NCBI GenBank assembly: GCA_028702245.1
Contig: JAQVPE010000055.1
Span: 1 to 6,113, forward strand
DNA from: Candidatus Izemoplasmatales bacterium
Lineage (GTDB): Bacteria > Bacillota_I > Bacilli_A > Izemoplasmatales > Hujiaoplasmataceae
Direction of reading: 5' to 3'
Length of the DNA: 6,113 nt
The notes under the pieces are model-generated. The model worked only from the letters and a program-made list of their open reading frames with translations. It had not been told where the DNA came from and did no database searches. Positions within the stretch are counted from its first letter, which is position 1; each line of letters starts with the position of its first letter. The translations under genes were made by a program, and so were the position numbers. This document shows, in pieces, positions 5,243 to 6,113 of the stretch.

Positions 5243-5251
5243 TGATATAAT
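5243..5251 (+). promoter_or_regulatory. Extended -10 promoter of the Cache sensor gene
   Basis: TGA plus a perfect TATAAT (5246-5251). No good -35 is seen at 16-18 bp upstream, where the inverted repeat lies. Expected start near 5258, giving a very short leader of about 20 nt. Confidence 0.7.
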
Positions 5252-5261
5252 TGATTTGTCG

Positions 5262-5271
5262 AGGAGGTGAT
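5262..5271 (+). promoter_or_regulatory. Ribosome binding site that decides the Cache gene start
   Basis: AGGAGGTGAT is a full match to the anti-Shine-Dalgarno complement. The GTG at 5278 lies 10 nt after its GGAGG core; the in-frame ATG codons at 5284 and 5287 are 16 and 19 nt away and less well placed. Confidence 0.7.
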
Positions 5272-5277
5272 GTTGTT

Positions 5278-6113
5278 GTGCGGATGATGAGAAACACGTT
5301 ATTGATTGCCTTTTTATACATTCTCATTTTGATTAGCGCCGGACTTGGTGTCTATTTTGTTTCATCCGGCGTCATCAAAGATAATCAAGAACGCCTCCTG
5401 ACTCTAGAAAGAGAAAGAGTCTCATTGGAAATCGAGCACCATTTTCATAACATTGAAACCATTCTTCTTGATCTTGAGGTCTACGTTAAAACCCATAACG
5501 ACGATGTCTTGTTACTGGATTACTTGACCGGCATTCAAGAAAATTCAACGATAATGTTCTCGATTTACTTAGGCAGGCCGGACAAAACCATGGTCAACAG
5601 CTCCGGTTTCGTTCCAGGACCCGGCTTCGATCTGACGACAAGGATCTGGTATCAGCTTGCGATTGGTTCGGAATCAATCGTTTTCACTCCCGCTTTCTTG
5701 AACGCTACCGAGGACAGACTGATTGTCACTGTCGCAAAAGCCGTATACAACGATGATGAATCGTTGATCGGTGTCATCGCTACGGATGTCGACATCAATG
5801 TTATCTCCGAGTTGGTCGCACAAGCCTCGATCGGAGAAACCGGATACGCTTTTCTGATCGACAATAACGATATTTTGCTGGGATATCCGGAAATGGATAT
5901 GGAAACTGTATCGTTAGTTTCCGCCGACGTATTCAATGAAAACTTAGACGAACTCGCGGGATCAGGGACTGTCTTCGATATCATGATCCAAGATGATGCC
6001 GGAGTCTTGTCCTACACTTGTTTTGCCTATAACAATTACTTACTGGGAGTATTCATGCCCCAAGCTGAATTTTCGCAAAGTTCGACCTTGTTTTCAACTC
6101 TCTTGTTGATTTT
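5278..6113 (+). CDS. Membrane-anchored double-Cache (dCACHE) sensor protein, 3' end outside window
   Basis: The frame from the GTG at 5278 is open to the window end (278 full codons). Residues about 7-28 (TLLIAFLYILILISAGLGVYFV) are a transmembrane signal anchor. About 30-255 form an extracellular dCache_1 ligand-binding region: a long first helix (KDNQERLLTLERERVSLEIEHHFHNIETILLDLEVYVK), the membrane-distal module with RIWYQLA (122-128; family form R-x-WY), FTPAFLNATEDRLIVTVAKAVYNDDESLIGVIATDVDI, then the membrane-proximal module with GETGYAFLIDNNDILLGYP. A second hydrophobic stretch (LFSTLLLI) starts at the very end and should be the second membrane helix. The output domain (chemotaxis, GGDEF, histidine kinase or HD-GYP) is not visible. 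Cache domains of this type bind amino acids, organic acids or amines, but the exact ligand motif cannot be judged here. It is divergent from padR, with a 204-bp shared regulatory region. Alternative starts are the ATGs at 5284 and 5287. Confidence 0.9.
   Translation, partial: MRMMRNTLLIAFLYILILISAGLGVYFVSSGVIKDNQERLLTLERERVSLEIEHHFHNIETILLDLEVYVKTHNDDVLLLDYLTGIQENSTIMFSIYLGRPDKTMVNSSGFVPGPGFDLTTRIWYQLAIGSESIVFTPAFLNATEDRLIVTVAKAVYNDDESLIGVIATDVDINVISELVAQASIGETGYAFLIDNNDILLGYPEMDMETVSLVSADVFNENLDELAGSGTVFDIMIQDDAGVLSYTCFAYNNYLLGVFMPQAEFSQSSTLFSTLLLI

Noticed and set aside
5652..5984. 110-codon minus-strand open frame inside the Cache gene
   Set aside because: Serine/isoleucine-rich antisense frame; the plus frame has a clear dCache pattern, a membrane anchor, promoter and ribosome binding site.
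1..6113. CRISPR array, insertion sequence, toxin-antitoxin or phage-defence system
   Set aside because: No regularly spaced repeats, terminal inverted repeats, transposase, nuclease or defence-type domains were seen; the only periodic repeats are in-frame protein repeats.

Overview
The window looks like a fragment of a moderately low-GC, Gram-positive-type bacterial chromosome, possibly a Firmicutes or free-living Mollicutes relative such as Acholeplasma or Izemoplasma. The signs are strong AGGAGGTGAT-type ribosome binding sites, A/T-rich intergenic DNA, a PadR/HAAS gene pair and compact U-tract terminators. Tryptophan is read from TGG and TGA works as a stop, so the standard bacterial code applies and Mycoplasma-type recoding does not. 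The taxon is an inference from style only. The first ~300 bases are different: about 68% GC by hand count, carrying a broken piece of an AMP-forming acetyl-CoA synthetase that stops abruptly where composition drops to 30-40% GC. This looks like a chimeric contig end or a foreign insertion edge rather than a native gene.

Layout, left to right: (1) acs fragment, 2-322, +; (2) a class II CPD photolyase, 451-1809, +, with its own extended -10 promoter; (3) convergent to it and sharing a bidirectional terminator at 1811-1830, a minus-strand operon of a PAS-GGDEF diguanylate cyclase (3333 to 2356) followed 11 nt later by a small flavodoxin-like protein (2344 to 1853); (4) a minus-strand tRNA-Ala(CGC) with its own promoter and terminator; (5) a minus-strand operon of a PadR-family repressor (5073 to 4750) overlapping by 11 nt a HAAS-domain membrane protein (4760 to 3663) made of six tandem two-helix repeats; (6) divergent from padR, the start of a membrane-anchored double-Cache sensor (5278 onward, +), cut by the window end just as its second transmembrane helix begins.

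How the parts may work together: the PadR gene carries two matching inverted repeats (TACTGTG-N5-CACAGTA type) over its promoter and start site, so the padR/HAAS operon is probably autorepressed and induced by an envelope or small-molecule signal. The PAS-GGDEF protein makes cyclic di-GMP in response to an internal cue and is co-transcribed with a flavodoxin-like redox protein, so redox sensing is a fair guess. The Cache protein would sense an extracellular ligand; its output domain lies outside the window. The most unusual items are the six-repeat HAAS membrane protein, a photolyase that lacks the middle tryptophan of the class II electron-transfer chain, the paired PadR operators, and the consistent TGA-extended -10 promoters.
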